Positions 32,804 to 40,491 of a DNA stretch of 50,886 bases are shown one piece after another. Every line of letters begins with the position of its first letter. Position 1 is the first letter of the stretch. The notes below the pieces were generated by a model. That model saw only the letters and a list, made by a program, of their open reading frames with translations. It did not search any database and had not been told where the DNA came from. The position numbers and the translations under genes are program-made. The stretch is from Bacillus sp. FJAT-29814. GTDB taxonomy: Bacteria; Bacillota; Bacilli; Bacillales; Cytobacillaceae. The stretch covers positions 1 to 50,886 of the forward strand of contig NZ_LMTJ01000017.1 of NCBI RefSeq assembly GCF_001510715.1, written 5' to 3'.

Positions 32804-33634
32804 TTAAATTCCTCCTCGTTTTTGGAAGTAGTTTCCCACTTCCACTTTTATTGTTTTATCCTTTACATCTACATTAGATAATTTTACAAGAGAAATATAC
32901 TCGTCAACAAGCCGTTCTTCAGTTTTTTCCGCTTCCACAAGGACGGCAATGCCGGCAACCTCTGCATTAAATTCCTCCAGCATGCTGATCATGCCGATTA
33001 CGGTTCCCCCCGCCTTCATAAAATCATCGACAATCAGGACCTTAGACCCCTGCTTCATGCTCCGTTTCGAAAGTACCATTGTCTGGATCCGCTTTGCAGA
33101 ACCTGATACATAATTAATGCTGACAGTCGGCCCTTCCGTCACCTTGCTGTCCCGCCGGACAACGACAACAGGGACATTTAATTGGCTGGCCACCGCATAA
33201 GCGAGCGTAATCCCTTTTGTGGCAATCGTCATGACCACATCAATTTTGGCATCGGCATAAGCAGAGGCAATGATTCTTCCCGCTTTCTGAACAATCTGCG
33301 GACTTCCCAAAATATCCGTTAAATACAGATATCCACCTGGCAGCAGCCTTTCCGAATCGGCTATTAGTTCACAAAGTTCATTCACAAACGGTTCCGCTTT
33401 TTCTTTGCTTACATTGACAAAAAACTTTACACCTCCGGCTGCTCCCGGAACGGTTTGCAGGGTGCCGATTCCCCGTTGTTCAAAGGTTTCCTTGACAATG
33501 GCCAAATCCTCACTGATGGAGGACTTAGCTGAGTCATACCGGTCAGCGAAAAATGTCAGCGGCACAAGCTGGCGAGGATGGTCCAGCAAATAACTTGTCA
33601 TATCTATCAAACGTTCACTGCGGCGAAATTTCAT
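32804..33634 (-). CDS. purR: purine operon repressor PurR
   Basis: Represses purine genes; DNA binding is blocked by PRPP. The 276-residue protein has an N-terminal winged-helix domain (MKFRRSERLIDMTSYLLDHP, about 1-75) and a phosphoribosyltransferase-like effector domain with the PRPP motif VLIVDDFMKAGGT (about 197-209). I chose ATG at 33634 because GGAGG lies 5 nt upstream; the frame runs to a TTG at 33646. A PurBox-like sequence lies next to the ribosome binding site, suggesting autoregulation. Confidence 0.96.
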   Translation of the reverse strand: MKFRRSERLIDMTSYLLDHPRQLVPLTFFADRYDSAKSSISEDLAIVKETFEQRGIGTLQTVPGAAGGVKFFVNVSKEKAEPFVNELCELIADSERLLPGGYLYLTDILGSPQIVQKAGRIIASAYADAKIDVVMTIATKGITLAYAVASQLNVPVVVVRRDSKVTEGPTVSINYVSGSAKRIQTMVLSKRSMKQGSKVLIVDDFMKAGGTVIGMISMLEEFNAEVAGIAVLVEAEKTEERLVDEYISLVKLSNVDVKDKTIKVEVGNYFQKRGGI

Positions 33635-33644
33635 AATTACCTCC

Positions 33645-33657
33645 AAAACCGAATATT
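33645..33657 (+). promoter_or_regulatory. candidate PurBox upstream of purR
   Basis: AAAACCGAATATT matches the PurBox consensus AWWWCCGAACWWT at 12 of 13 positions (T for C at position 10). It sits immediately upstream of the purR ribosome binding site. Autoregulation of purR is known in B. subtilis. Confidence 0.5.
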
Positions 33658-33687
33658 CTATATTAAGAATACTACTAATGTGCGCTT

Positions 33688-34557
33688 TTAATCAAGAGAG
33701 TGCCGGCCGCCCAGCATTCTTACCGCAAATACCTGATCACAAAATCCCCTCAGCCCATTGTAGATGCGGTGCATCCTTGAATCATGCTGGACCAGGCCAA
33801 AAACGGTCGGCCCGCTTCCGCTCATCAAAACAGCATCGGCACCAAAGCGTTTCATTTGCTCTTTGATTTGGGCAACCTCCGGATGCAGCTTTAAGGTAAC
33901 GTCCTCAAGAACATTGCCTACATTGCCGCATACTTGTTGATAGTCATTGTGATTGATTGCCTCAATCATTTTACCAATGTTTGGGTGGTGCATTCCCGAT
34001 AAATTGAGCTGACGATAGACTTCTGCTGTTGACACGCCGATAAATGGCTTGGCCAAAATCACCCAGCATGTCGGCGGTGCCGGAAGTTCAGTAATCATTT
34101 CTCCCCTTCCTTTAGCGAGTGCCGTTCCGCCATAAACACAAAAGGAGACGTCTGAGCCAATCTCGCTGCCGATTTCAGCCAGTTCATCTAGTGTCAAACC
34201 AAGGTCCCATAATTTATTTAAGCCTCTTAATGCAGCAGCTGCGTCACTGCTGCCCCCAGCCAAACCGGCCGCTACTGGTATTGTTTTTTCAATCGATATC
34301 GTAACGCCCTGTTTTACATTAAATCGCCCTTTTAACAGCTGCGCGGCTTGATAAGCCAAATTGCGATGATCATCCGGTACATAACGGTTATGAGAAAGAA
34401 TAAGTATTTTGTCCTCTTGTAATAAGGTCAGTTCTACCCGATCAGCCAAATCAATGGTGGTCATGATCATTTCCACTTCATGATAGCCGTCGGGACGTTT
34501 ATGTAAAACATCCAAGGCCAAATTAATTTTAGCCGGCGCTTTTACTAGCAGCTTCAC
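33688..34557 (-). CDS. ispE: 4-diphosphocytidyl-2-C-methyl-D-erythritol kinase
   Basis: GHMP kinase of the MEP isoprenoid pathway. The 289 residues match B. subtilis IspE in length: substrate-binding KAPAKINLALDVLHKRPDGY near the N-terminus, GHMP glycine loop PVAAGLAGGSSDAAAALRGL (about 94-113) and the third motif DAVLMSGSGPTVFGLV (about 245-260). I chose GTG at 34557, 6 nt after AGGTGG; an in-frame ATG at 34587 with its own weak Shine-Dalgarno would add 10 residues. It is followed by purR. Confidence 0.95.
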   Translation of the reverse strand: MKLLVKAPAKINLALDVLHKRPDGYHEVEMIMTTIDLADRVELTLLQEDKILILSHNRYVPDDHRNLAYQAAQLLKGRFNVKQGVTISIEKTIPVAAGLAGGSSDAAAALRGLNKLWDLGLTLDELAEIGSEIGSDVSFCVYGGTALAKGRGEMITELPAPPTCWVILAKPFIGVSTAEVYRQLNLSGMHHPNIGKMIEAINHNDYQQVCGNVGNVLEDVTLKLHPEVAQIKEQMKRFGADAVLMSGSGPTVFGLVQHDSRMHRIYNGLRGFCDQVFAVRMLGGRHSLD

Positions 34558-34730
34558 GCTCGTCCACCTACTTTTAAAAATATCCATTGCCCGCCTTTAA
34601 GTGCCAGGCTGTCCTGTTCCGATTCATATATTGTCCTATTTTACCACAATTTGATAAATGTAAGACGTAGGTATGAATATATCCTATTAAATTTCATAAT
34701 TTTATCATGATTTTCTATTAAAAAATAGAT

Positions 34731-34775
34731 AAAAAGCCGGACATTTGACCAATTCGCGGTCATTTGCCCGGCTTT
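34731..34775 (-). terminator. terminator after sspF
   Basis: Long hairpin: about 18 paired positions (AAAGCCGGGCA...TGACC with GGTCA...CCGGCTTT) with two mismatches and one G-U, loop 7-9 nt, followed on the minus strand by TTATC. It lies 50 nt beyond the sspF stop. Confidence 0.85.
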
Positions 34776-34824
34776 GCTGCGGCGATTGTTTGTTTAAGGC
34801 ATAAGCGTAATCAGCTTTTAAGAA

Positions 34825-35007
34825 CTATTGCCGGCCCCGGCCGGCTAATTGCTGTTCCGCCAGTTCAATGGCTCGCTTTACCATGTTCCCTGCATCTTTT
34901 GCCCGAATGCCGCCCCATCCTTCCTTTTGGACGACATCATAAAAACCAAGATCTTTGGCAAGCTCTTCTTTAAACTGACTGGACATGATCCCTCTTCTTC
35001 TACCCAT
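34825..35007 (-). CDS. sspF: small acid-soluble spore protein SspF (alpha/beta-type)
   Basis: Spore-core protein that binds DNA and protects it. The 60 residues start MGRRRGIMSSQFKEELAKDL and contain the SASP features ELAKDLGFYDVV and GGIRAKDAGNMVKRAIELAE. I chose ATG at 35007, preceded by GGAAAGGGG; the frame is open to 35076 but the upstream residues are not conserved. A sigma-G-type -10 element lies upstream. Located between ispE and veg, as in B. subtilis. Confidence 0.96.
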   Translation of the reverse strand: MGRRRGIMSSQFKEELAKDLGFYDVVQKEGWGGIRAKDAGNMVKRAIELAEQQLAGRGRQ

Positions 35008-35039
35008 CAAAACAACCCCTTTCCACACCGCATTATCGT

Positions 35040-35046
35040 TAGTATG
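35040..35046 (-). promoter_or_regulatory. sigma-G -10 element of sspF
   Basis: CATACTA on the minus strand matches the sigma-G -10 exactly, about 35 nt before the start codon. The matching -35 is weak (CTTTAA-like at 17 bp), so the promoter call rests on the -10 and on the forespore role of SASPs. Confidence 0.5.
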
Positions 35047-35073
35047 GATTAATGGAAAGGTTTTTAAAGACAG

Positions 35074-35101
35074 CAAAAAGCAGTAAACCTCGGTTTACCG
35101 C
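35074..35101 (-). terminator. terminator after veg
   Basis: On the minus strand GCGGTAAACC pairs with GGTTTACTGC (one G-U) around a 2-nt centre, followed by TTTTTG. Confidence 0.8.
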
Positions 35102-35122
35102 TATCTATTGCTATATAACAAT

Positions 35123-35386
35123 TTAGCTTAAAGCTACACTTCCTGCTGTATCTTCATAGAAGGTAATTTGCACAGTTTCTGTCAGTACGTCTGCATAGCT
35201 GTAGGAAACACGTTCAAATGCATTTTCGTCCTGGTCCAATTCAATCACGAAAACAGATGGGTACGTCTCAGCAAGGATCCCGGAGCGCTCAATCGTTTTT
35301 CGCCGACCTCCGTTTGCCTTTAGTAACAACCTTTTCCCTAAATTTGAATCGAGGGATTTTTTAATATCCGCCAAGGATTTTGTCAT
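35123..35386 (-). CDS. veg: Veg protein (biofilm-related)
   Basis: An 87-residue Veg-family protein; in B. subtilis Veg stimulates biofilm formation, apparently by opposing SinR. It carries the strongly conserved block LKANGGRRKTIERSGILAET followed by YPSVFVIELDQDENAFERVS. I chose ATG at 35386, 5 nt after GTGAGGTGG; GTG at 35395 is the alternative. Two strong tandem promoters precede it and a terminator follows, so it is a highly expressed single-gene unit, as in B. subtilis. Confidence 0.96.
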   Translation of the reverse strand: MTKSLADIKKSLDSNLGKRLLLKANGGRRKTIERSGILAETYPSVFVIELDQDENAFERVSYSYADVLTETVQITFYEDTAGSVALS

Positions 35387-35407
35387 TCGATCCACCTCAC
35401 TATGTTA

Positions 35408-35436
35408 AGTATATCACACTGACATATTTTTGTCAA
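35408..35436 (-). promoter_or_regulatory. veg promoter, proximal (sigma-A)
   Basis: On the minus strand: consensus TTGACA (35436-35431), 17-bp spacer, TATACT (35413-35408). Confidence 0.85.
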
Positions 35437-35448
35437 ACAAAATAATAA

Positions 35449-35478
35449 ATTATATCAGTCCAACAAAATGATTGTCAA
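35449..35478 (-). promoter_or_regulatory. veg promoter, distal (sigma-A)
   Basis: On the minus strand: consensus TTGACA (35478-35473), 18-bp spacer, consensus TATAAT (35454-35449). Together with the proximal promoter it makes a strong tandem pair. Confidence 0.75.
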
Positions 35479-35552
35479 TATATTTCATTCCATTTTTTTT
35501 GCTAAATTTCAACATTTCTAGCGTTGCCTTATTGGGCAGGGAATATGTATGG

Positions 35553-35583
35553 AAAAAAATAAGCCCAGAATCATTGGCTTATT
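35553..35583 (-). terminator. terminator after yabG (contains the stop codon)
   Basis: Perfect 8-bp stem AATAAGCC/GGCTTATT with a 10-nt loop, followed on the minus strand by TTTTTT. The yabG stop TAA (35581-35579) is inside the ascending arm. Confidence 0.8.
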
Positions 35584-36469
35584 CTTCTTCCTGTACAGGT
35601 GGGTAAGGCATACCGGTTCTAAGGACGCCCTTGGTATCTATTCCTCCAAGGCCCTTCTCTCCTGTCAACGTGTTTCGCAGCACATCCCAAACGTTAATTC
35701 GTTCCATGAATGGAGTAAAGCTGATTTTGGCGACAATATAGACCGGGTCAAGGGCGTGAATGTTGATTCTAGATGGAGAACTGGCAAAGTTTGCCCCCGC
35801 GTAAATTAGCGATTCAAAATGCGACTGGCATGCGCCAGCGAAGATGACCAATTGGTCCAAATGAGGGACTTTCCTCCGTGCCTCTCTGACGGTTTGCACG
35901 AAATGCTTTGAATGGCGGTAGGCGTTGATGTCGGTTATTTTCCCTTTTGCCTTTGAATAGGCATCGTGGCCGGTGACCACTAGGATATCAGGGCGGTAAT
36001 AATCAATCAGACCCCCAATTTTCTCCGGCATCTCCTTTTCGCTGCAATGAATGCCCAGAACAGGAACACCGATTTTTTCATAAAGTGACATGCATTTTTT
36101 TAAATAAGATGGGTCGCCATCTAAATGCAGGACTTTTCCGGGGATCTGGAAATATTTGCTGGGCTTGGAATAGCCTCCTGTCGCCGCGTATTCCTGCCTT
36201 TCCCTCAATAAATCCACATCCTGGGTAAATAGCTTTAATGACTGTTCTTCAAGAGTTCGGTACTCCTCGGAATGCTTTTTGCGCTCATTTTGATCGAGGA
36301 CAACCAGATCTTGATAAGGGGCATCCGCTACCAGGCGAAAATCCTCGCCAAAAAGAAACGCCATCGTCTGGCCGTTTTGTTTCTGTATGTCAATGACACG
36401 AAAAAGAATATCACAGTTATACGAACGCCTGCCGACAATATCATTTATTTTTATATCCACTGTCGTCAC
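35579..36469 (-). CDS. yabG: sporulation-specific protease YabG
   Basis: Cysteine protease made in the mother cell that cleaves spore coat proteins, modifying the coat. The 296 residues contain the conserved YabG blocks KVLHLDGDPSYLKKCMSLYE, PDILVVTGHDAYSKAKGK (about 153-170) and VIFAGACQSHFESLIYAGA (about 207-225), with the His in GHD and the Cys in GACQSHFE as likely catalytic residues. It is soluble. The upstream sigma-K promoter fits late mother-cell expression. Position between ksgA and veg is conserved. Confidence 0.95.
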   Translation of the reverse strand: MTTVDIKINDIVGRRSYNCDILFRVIDIQKQNGQTMAFLFGEDFRLVADAPYQDLVVLDQNERKKHSEEYRTLEEQSLKLFTQDVDLLRERQEYAATGGYSKPSKYFQIPGKVLHLDGDPSYLKKCMSLYEKIGVPVLGIHCSEKEMPEKIGGLIDYYRPDILVVTGHDAYSKAKGKITDINAYRHSKHFVQTVREARRKVPHLDQLVIFAGACQSHFESLIYAGANFASSPSRINIHALDPVYIVAKISFTPFMERINVWDVLRNTLTGEKGLGGIDTKGVLRTGMPYPPVQEEE

Positions 36470-36513
36470 TCCAATTAGACCGGCAAATATGGCCTATAAA
36501 TAGGTTTCTTTTT

Positions 36514-36541
36514 AGGCTATGCATTGTGGGTCGTCCTGGTG
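36514..36541 (-). promoter_or_regulatory. sigma-K promoter of yabG
   Basis: On the minus strand: CACC (36541-36538), 16-bp spacer, CATAGCCT (36521-36514). It fits the sigma-K consensus mACm-N16/17-CATAnnnT completely. B. subtilis yabG is sigma-K dependent. Confidence 0.75.
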
Positions 36542-36542
36542 A

Positions 36543-36571
36543 AAAAAATAGACCTTCTCGGAAGGTCTATT
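36543..36571 (-). terminator. terminator after ksgA (contains the stop codon)
   Basis: Perfect 11-bp stem AATAGACCTTC/GAAGGTCTATT with a 3-nt loop, followed on the minus strand by T5. The ksgA stop TAG (36569-36567) lies in the ascending arm. Confidence 0.9.
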
Positions 36572-37445
36572 GAAAATAAGTATATAGCTCATCACTAAGT
36601 AGGCCAAATTCTTCGATTGAGAGTGTTTCGCCTCGCCGTGACGGCTCGATGCCGCTGGCTTCCAGGGCAGCGAGGATTTCGTCTTTCTTTGCTTTTCCGT
36701 CCGGAAGCTGGCTTGTCAGGTTGTTGAGCAGGGTTTTCCGGCGCTGGGCAAAACTTGCCTTTGTCACCTGGAAAAAGAAGCTCTCGTCCTTCACCGTCAC
36801 TGCCGGCTCCTTCCGTTTTGTCAGCCTGATTACAGCCGAATCGACATTAGGCTGTGGCACGAATACCGTTTTCGGAACGATCATCACGGTCTCGGCCTCG
36901 GTATAATACTGTACGGCAATCGAAAGTGAGCCGTAATCCTTTGTTCCCGGCTTGGCGGAAATCCGGTCAGCCACTTCCTTTTGCAACATACAGACAATTC
37001 CGCTAATCGGTAAATGTTCCTCAAGCAGTTTCATGATAATGGGGGTTGTCACATAGTAAGGCAGATTGGCCACCACCATTAGGTCGTCAAATCCGCTGAA
37101 TTCCTCGGCAATTACGGTATGGACATCGGCTTTTAACACATCATTATGAATAATTTTTACGTTTCCATAAGGGGACAGCGTATCTTCCAATATCGGTAAC
37201 AGCCGCTGGTCGATCTCAAACGCAATTACCTTTTTGCTAGAACGGGCCAGTTGTTCGGTTAACGCGCCGATTCCCGGCCCAATTTCGATTGCTCCGGAGT
37301 TCTCGGTTAGTCCCGCAAAACTAACGATTTTTTTTAATATATTCGTGTCGATTAAGAAATTCTGCCCCAGGCTTTTCTTAAATGAAAAACCGTATTTCTC
37401 CAGAATGGCCCTGGTTCGCACCGGGGTCGCTATATCTTTATTCAT
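36567..37445 (-). CDS. rsmA: 16S rRNA dimethyladenosine transferase RsmA/KsgA
   Basis: Dimethylates two adjacent adenosines near the 3' end of 16S rRNA. The 292 residues match B. subtilis length: N-terminal MNKDIATPVRTRAILEKYGF, SAM motif I AIEIGPGIGALTEQL (about 52-66), and catalytic motif IV VVANLPYYVTTPI (about 124-136), then the C-terminal helical domain with SFAQRRKTLLNNL. I chose ATG at 37445, which overlaps the rnmV stop as ATGAATAA and implies translational coupling. Confidence 0.96.
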   Translation of the reverse strand: MNKDIATPVRTRAILEKYGFSFKKSLGQNFLIDTNILKKIVSFAGLTENSGAIEIGPGIGALTEQLARSSKKVIAFEIDQRLLPILEDTLSPYGNVKIIHNDVLKADVHTVIAEEFSGFDDLMVVANLPYYVTTPIIMKLLEEHLPISGIVCMLQKEVADRISAKPGTKDYGSLSIAVQYYTEAETVMIVPKTVFVPQPNVDSAVIRLTKRKEPAVTVKDESFFFQVTKASFAQRRKTLLNNLTSQLPDGKAKKDEILAALEASGIEPSRRGETLSIEEFGLLSDELYTYFQ

Positions 37446-37998
37446 GGTTTTCCTCCTGAAGGACAACAGCTAGCGCTTCAGCAAACTCCTGTTTGCCGAT
37501 TTGAAACATCATCAGGCGTTTATGCAGCTGTTTTCCATTTGTATAGCCAATTTTTAAAAGCTCACCCAGTCGGGACCGCCTTTCCTTCGCGCCGCTACCG
37601 CCAATCAGGCCGGCATCAAGTAAATCCTCTTGGGTGATTTCTTCCATAAGCGTCTCTTGCATGAGCTGGGCATCCTTTAGCGCTTCCCTGATGGCATCCG
37701 GACTGGCATGCTCCACGCCGATTCCTTTATCGCCTTTGGCCAATGCTGCTTCTTTCGTCAAAAAAGCATGCTTGCAGCCGGGGACGCTTGCAGCGACTGT
37801 CTTCCGGATTTTTTCCCCCGGATAATCGGGGTCCGTAAAAATGATCACGCCTCTTGTACTTTGAGCCCGCTTTATTTTTTCAATTGTAGCCTGATTCACG
37901 GCGGACCCGTTTGTCTCAATTGTGTCGGCATCAACTGCCCGCTTAATAGCCGTTGTATCGTCCTTGCCTTCAACAACAATAAATTCTTTAATTCTCAT
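37438..37998 (-). CDS. rnmV: ribonuclease M5
   Basis: Toprim-domain endonuclease that finishes 5S rRNA maturation in low-GC Gram-positives. The 186 residues carry the Toprim signature IVVEGKDDTTAIK (about 6-18, catalytic Glu) and IIFTDPDYPGEKIRK (DxD, about 54-68), and the family-specific C-terminal KIGYTNGKQLHKRLMMFQIG. I chose ATG at 37998 with GGAGGAG 3 nt upstream; the frame extends to 38085 without conservation. Co-transcribed with rsmA. Confidence 0.96.
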   Translation of the reverse strand: MRIKEFIVVEGKDDTTAIKRAVDADTIETNGSAVNQATIEKIKRAQSTRGVIIFTDPDYPGEKIRKTVAASVPGCKHAFLTKEAALAKGDKGIGVEHASPDAIREALKDAQLMQETLMEEITQEDLLDAGLIGGSGAKERRSRLGELLKIGYTNGKQLHKRLMMFQIGKQEFAEALAVVLQEENHE

Positions 37999-38140
37999 TG
38001 CTCCTCCAAATACTTTTAAATAAATCTGAAAAAAAACTGAAACATTTTTGTAATGTCCATCGTCTATATTAACAAACACACTCATACATTAATGGTAAAG
38101 AGCAAGTATGTATTTGCTGTTAAGTATAAAGAAATTTTGC

Positions 38141-38176
38141 AAAAAAGCAAAATGCAGAGGTACGGCCCCCTGCATT
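38141..38176 (-). terminator. terminator after yabE
   Basis: Stem AATGCAG/CTGCATT around a 12-nt GC-rich loop, followed on the minus strand by TTGCTTTTTTG. A second small hairpin, TTTTGC/GCAAAA, overlaps its tail. Confidence 0.65.
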
Positions 38177-38185
38177 ACAAAATTG

Positions 38186-39367
38186 CTATTGAAGTATCTT
38201 GATTTTTACCTTTTTTCGTCCCCAACGGTATGCATCCGCTTTCGAAGACATGAATACATCAATTTTATTCCCTTTAATGGCACCGCCTGTATCAGCCGCA
38301 ACAGCATAGCCATACCCTTCTACATAAACCTTGGTTCCAAGCGGGATTACTCTTGGATCAACTGCAATAATCTTCGCGTTTGGGTTAGCACGGAGGTCGA
38401 AACCGGTGGCAGTTCGCCCTGAACAGCCGTTGCAATATGCTGTATAGGCAGTAGCTGTAACATAATACTCCGTTCCTGTTTCTTCTGCACCACGTGATAC
38501 CTGTAACGCCAAGTCTTTCGTTCCGACAGCCACAACTTGATCCTGCTTTGCTCTTAGTACCTGTTCGCTTATTACTGTTCTTGAGACCTCTTTCCCATTT
38601 TCCAACACGACCTCGTATTGCTTGGAAATGAGTCCCTGTTTACCTTGAGTTACTGTTCTTTCTTTCCCTTTTTCCAAGCCTTCATCCTTTTTTGTGATAA
38701 CGGCAAATTCAACAGGTTCTTCCACTACATCGGTGACTTTTTCTACTCGAATGACGTTAACTACACCATTCACTGCGATGGTTTCTGTTAATGACGGTTC
38801 AACTCGGTCTAATTCGTTTAGTTCGATGCCCTGCTGTTTCAAAAAGTCAGCGACCGTAGTCGAAGTGGACCAAACATCTTGCTCTTTTCCACCGTCTACA
38901 AGACTCAGACGAAAGGCCAATTGAATGCCGATTTTCATCTTTTCCTTTATTGCCGTCTGCGGGTCAGGGGAAATTTTATCATGGTCGTTCAAGATAATAT
39001 TCTCTGCCTCTAAAGCTTCTGCTACAGTCCCAGCTGTTGTCCAAATCGTTTTCTTCTCGTTGTCCTTGACAATGGTTACCTGTTTCGCCTGCCTCCAAAC
39101 AACCTCAAGGTCAACTGTCACCTTGGTATCGGCCTTCGGATGCAAGTAGTCCTGGTTGCGGATGGTTACATCTTGTTCATCCAATATTTCTTTTACGGTA
39201 TCTGCGTGTGTCTTATAGACCATTTGCTCGCCGTTTAGCGTGATTGCTACCGTCTTCTTGGATCCCTCATAGAGAAGAACCCCGAGAGCTGTCAGCAAAA
39301 CTACGAAACTAGCAAACACAATGATCAAATTTCTTCCGCTCAAGGACTCGAAAAACAGGCTTTTCAT
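38186..39367 (-). CDS. yabE: YabE, DUF348/G5/3D-domain cell-wall protein
   Basis: A 393-residue exported protein resembling resuscitation-promoting factors. An N-terminal membrane/signal segment is at about 13-33 (LIIVFASFVVLLTALGVLL). Three DUF348 modules follow (about 38-80, 95-138, 150-200), then a G5 domain (about 205-285; VEEPVEFAVITKKDEGLEKG) and a C-terminal 3D domain (about 300-393) with TATAYTAYCNGCSGRTATG and the three Asp-containing segments (IAVDPRVIPLGT, AADTGGAIKG, IDVF). The 3D domain is MltA-like and probably a peptidoglycan lytic enzyme. The first ATG (39367) lacks a nearby Shine-Dalgarno sequence; a GGAGG lies 23 nt upstream. Confidence 0.92.
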   Translation of the reverse strand: MKSLFFESLSGRNLIIVFASFVVLLTALGVLLYEGSKKTVAITLNGEQMVYKTHADTVKEILDEQDVTIRNQDYLHPKADTKVTVDLEVVWRQAKQVTIVKDNEKKTIWTTAGTVAEALEAENIILNDHDKISPDPQTAIKEKMKIGIQLAFRLSLVDGGKEQDVWSTSTTVADFLKQQGIELNELDRVEPSLTETIAVNGVVNVIRVEKVTDVVEEPVEFAVITKKDEGLEKGKERTVTQGKQGLISKQYEVVLENGKEVSRTVISEQVLRAKQDQVVAVGTKDLALQVSRGAEETGTEYYVTATAYTAYCNGCSGRTATGFDLRANPNAKIIAVDPRVIPLGTKVYVEGYGYAVAADTGGAIKGNKIDVFMSSKADAYRWGRKKVKIKILQ

Positions 39368-39410
39368 GTTTTTGAATACGATGAAAAACGCCTCCTTTTC
39401 TTAGGGGAGA

Positions 39411-39439
39411 TATTTAAAAACCTTGCTGTCGGCTGTCAA
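39411..39439 (-). promoter_or_regulatory. candidate sigma-A promoter for yabE
   Basis: On the minus strand: consensus TTGACA (39439-39434), 17-bp spacer, TAAATA (39416-39411), about 45 nt before the first ATG. Confidence 0.6.
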
Positions 39440-39588
39440 CCTTTGCATACCCTGAGAACATATTCCTAATTATGCACAATACTGGAAATATTGCAAAGAA
39501 AAACTTATCGACACGGTTATCCTATGTTGAAAAGGAGACATGTAGAACTTTTTGTTATTAGAAAAAATTTGGACAAGCTTCTTAGCCT

Positions 39589-39595
39589 TTCGACA
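39589..39595 (-). promoter_or_regulatory. perfect 0A box upstream of yabE
   Basis: TGTCGAA on the minus strand, a complete match to the Spo0A box, in the 238-bp gap between tatD and yabE, about 150 bp upstream of the candidate yabE promoter. A weaker TGTCGAT lies at 39507-39513. Confidence 0.4.
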
Positions 39596-39605
39596 AATTC
39601 CTTTA

Positions 39606-40373
39606 TCAGTTTATGGCGAATAAATTTTTAGCATTTCGTGTCGTGGCTTCTGCTACCTCTTCATACGTTAATCCCTTTATTTCGGCAATTTGCTCAGCCA
39701 CGAGCTTTACGTAACTTGGCTCATTCCGCTTTCCACGATAAGGATGCGGTGCCAGATACGGGCAATCTGTTTCAATTAACAGCTTGTCCAATGGTACTTC
39801 AGCTGCAACTTCTTTCGGTTTTTTGGCATTTTTAAAGGTTACCGGGCCGCCAAGAGAAATATAGAAATTCATTTTCACGCATTCCTTCGCTGTGTCAGGA
39901 CTGCCGCTGAAGCAATGCATGATTCCTCCCACTTCTTCTGCACCCTCTTCTTTGAGTATCTCCACGATATCCGCCGTCGCTTCCCGATTATGAATGACAA
40001 TCGGCAGCTGCACTTTTTTGGCCAACCGGATTTGCCTGCGAAACACCTCTTTTTGAATCTCCTTTGGCGACTTGTCCCAATGATAGTCAAGTCCCATTTC
40101 GCCCAGCGCCACTACCTTCGGATGTGCCGCCAACTCTTCAATCCAGAGCAAGTCTTCATCCGTCATGTCGATGGCATCAACAGGGTGCCAACCGACGCAA
40201 GCATAAATAAACTTGTATTTTTCAGCCAACTCCATCGCTCTTTCGATAGTCGGCCGGTCAAAACCGACCACAACCATATGGGACACTCCCTCATTCTGCG
40301 CCCTTTCGATCACCTCTTCCAGGTCGTCATTATACTGCTCAGCATTTAAATGCGCATGGGTGTCGAATAACAT
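39606..40373 (-). CDS. tatD: TatD-family metal-dependent deoxyribonuclease (YabD)
   Basis: A TIM-barrel metallohydrolase of the TatD DNase family. The 255 residues equal the B. subtilis length. Metal ligands are visible in MLFDTHAHLNAEQY (His-X-His, about 6-8), the Glu of VVALGEMGLDYHW (about 94), IVIHNREA (about 128-135), GIMHCFSG (about 151-158) and LLIETDCPYLAPHP (about 201-214). I chose ATG at 40373, behind AGAAGG; upstream in-frame ATGs at 40400 lack conservation. Flanked by terminators upstream; no clear own promoter found. Confidence 0.95.
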   Translation of the reverse strand: MLFDTHAHLNAEQYNDDLEEVIERAQNEGVSHMVVVGFDRPTIERAMELAEKYKFIYACVGWHPVDAIDMTDEDLLWIEELAAHPKVVALGEMGLDYHWDKSPKEIQKEVFRRQIRLAKKVQLPIVIHNREATADIVEILKEEGAEEVGGIMHCFSGSPDTAKECVKMNFYISLGGPVTFKNAKKPKEVAAEVPLDKLLIETDCPYLAPHPYRGKRNEPSYVKLVAEQIAEIKGLTYEEVAEATTRNAKNLFAIN

Positions 40374-40435
40374 ATCAAAACCTTCTTTCTTTTTCATCAT
40401 GGTATTACATTAGAATCTATTTTAAAAACTCCACA

Positions 40436-40487
40436 CAAAAAAAGGGGAAATTCCACGAAAATTGTTACACGTGGAACATTCCCCTTT
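40436..40487 (-). terminator. terminator after metS
   Basis: Long hairpin, AAAGGGGAA-(bulge)-TTCCACG on one side and CGTGGAA-(bulge)-TTCCCCTTT on the other, followed on the minus strand by seven T. Confidence 0.9.
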
Positions 40488-40491
40488 CGTC

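Noticed and set aside
39368..39605. c-di-AMP (ydaO-type) riboswitch upstream of yabE
   Set aside because: Such riboswitches occur before some wall-hydrolase genes, but I could not find the conserved core or a terminator-like expression platform.
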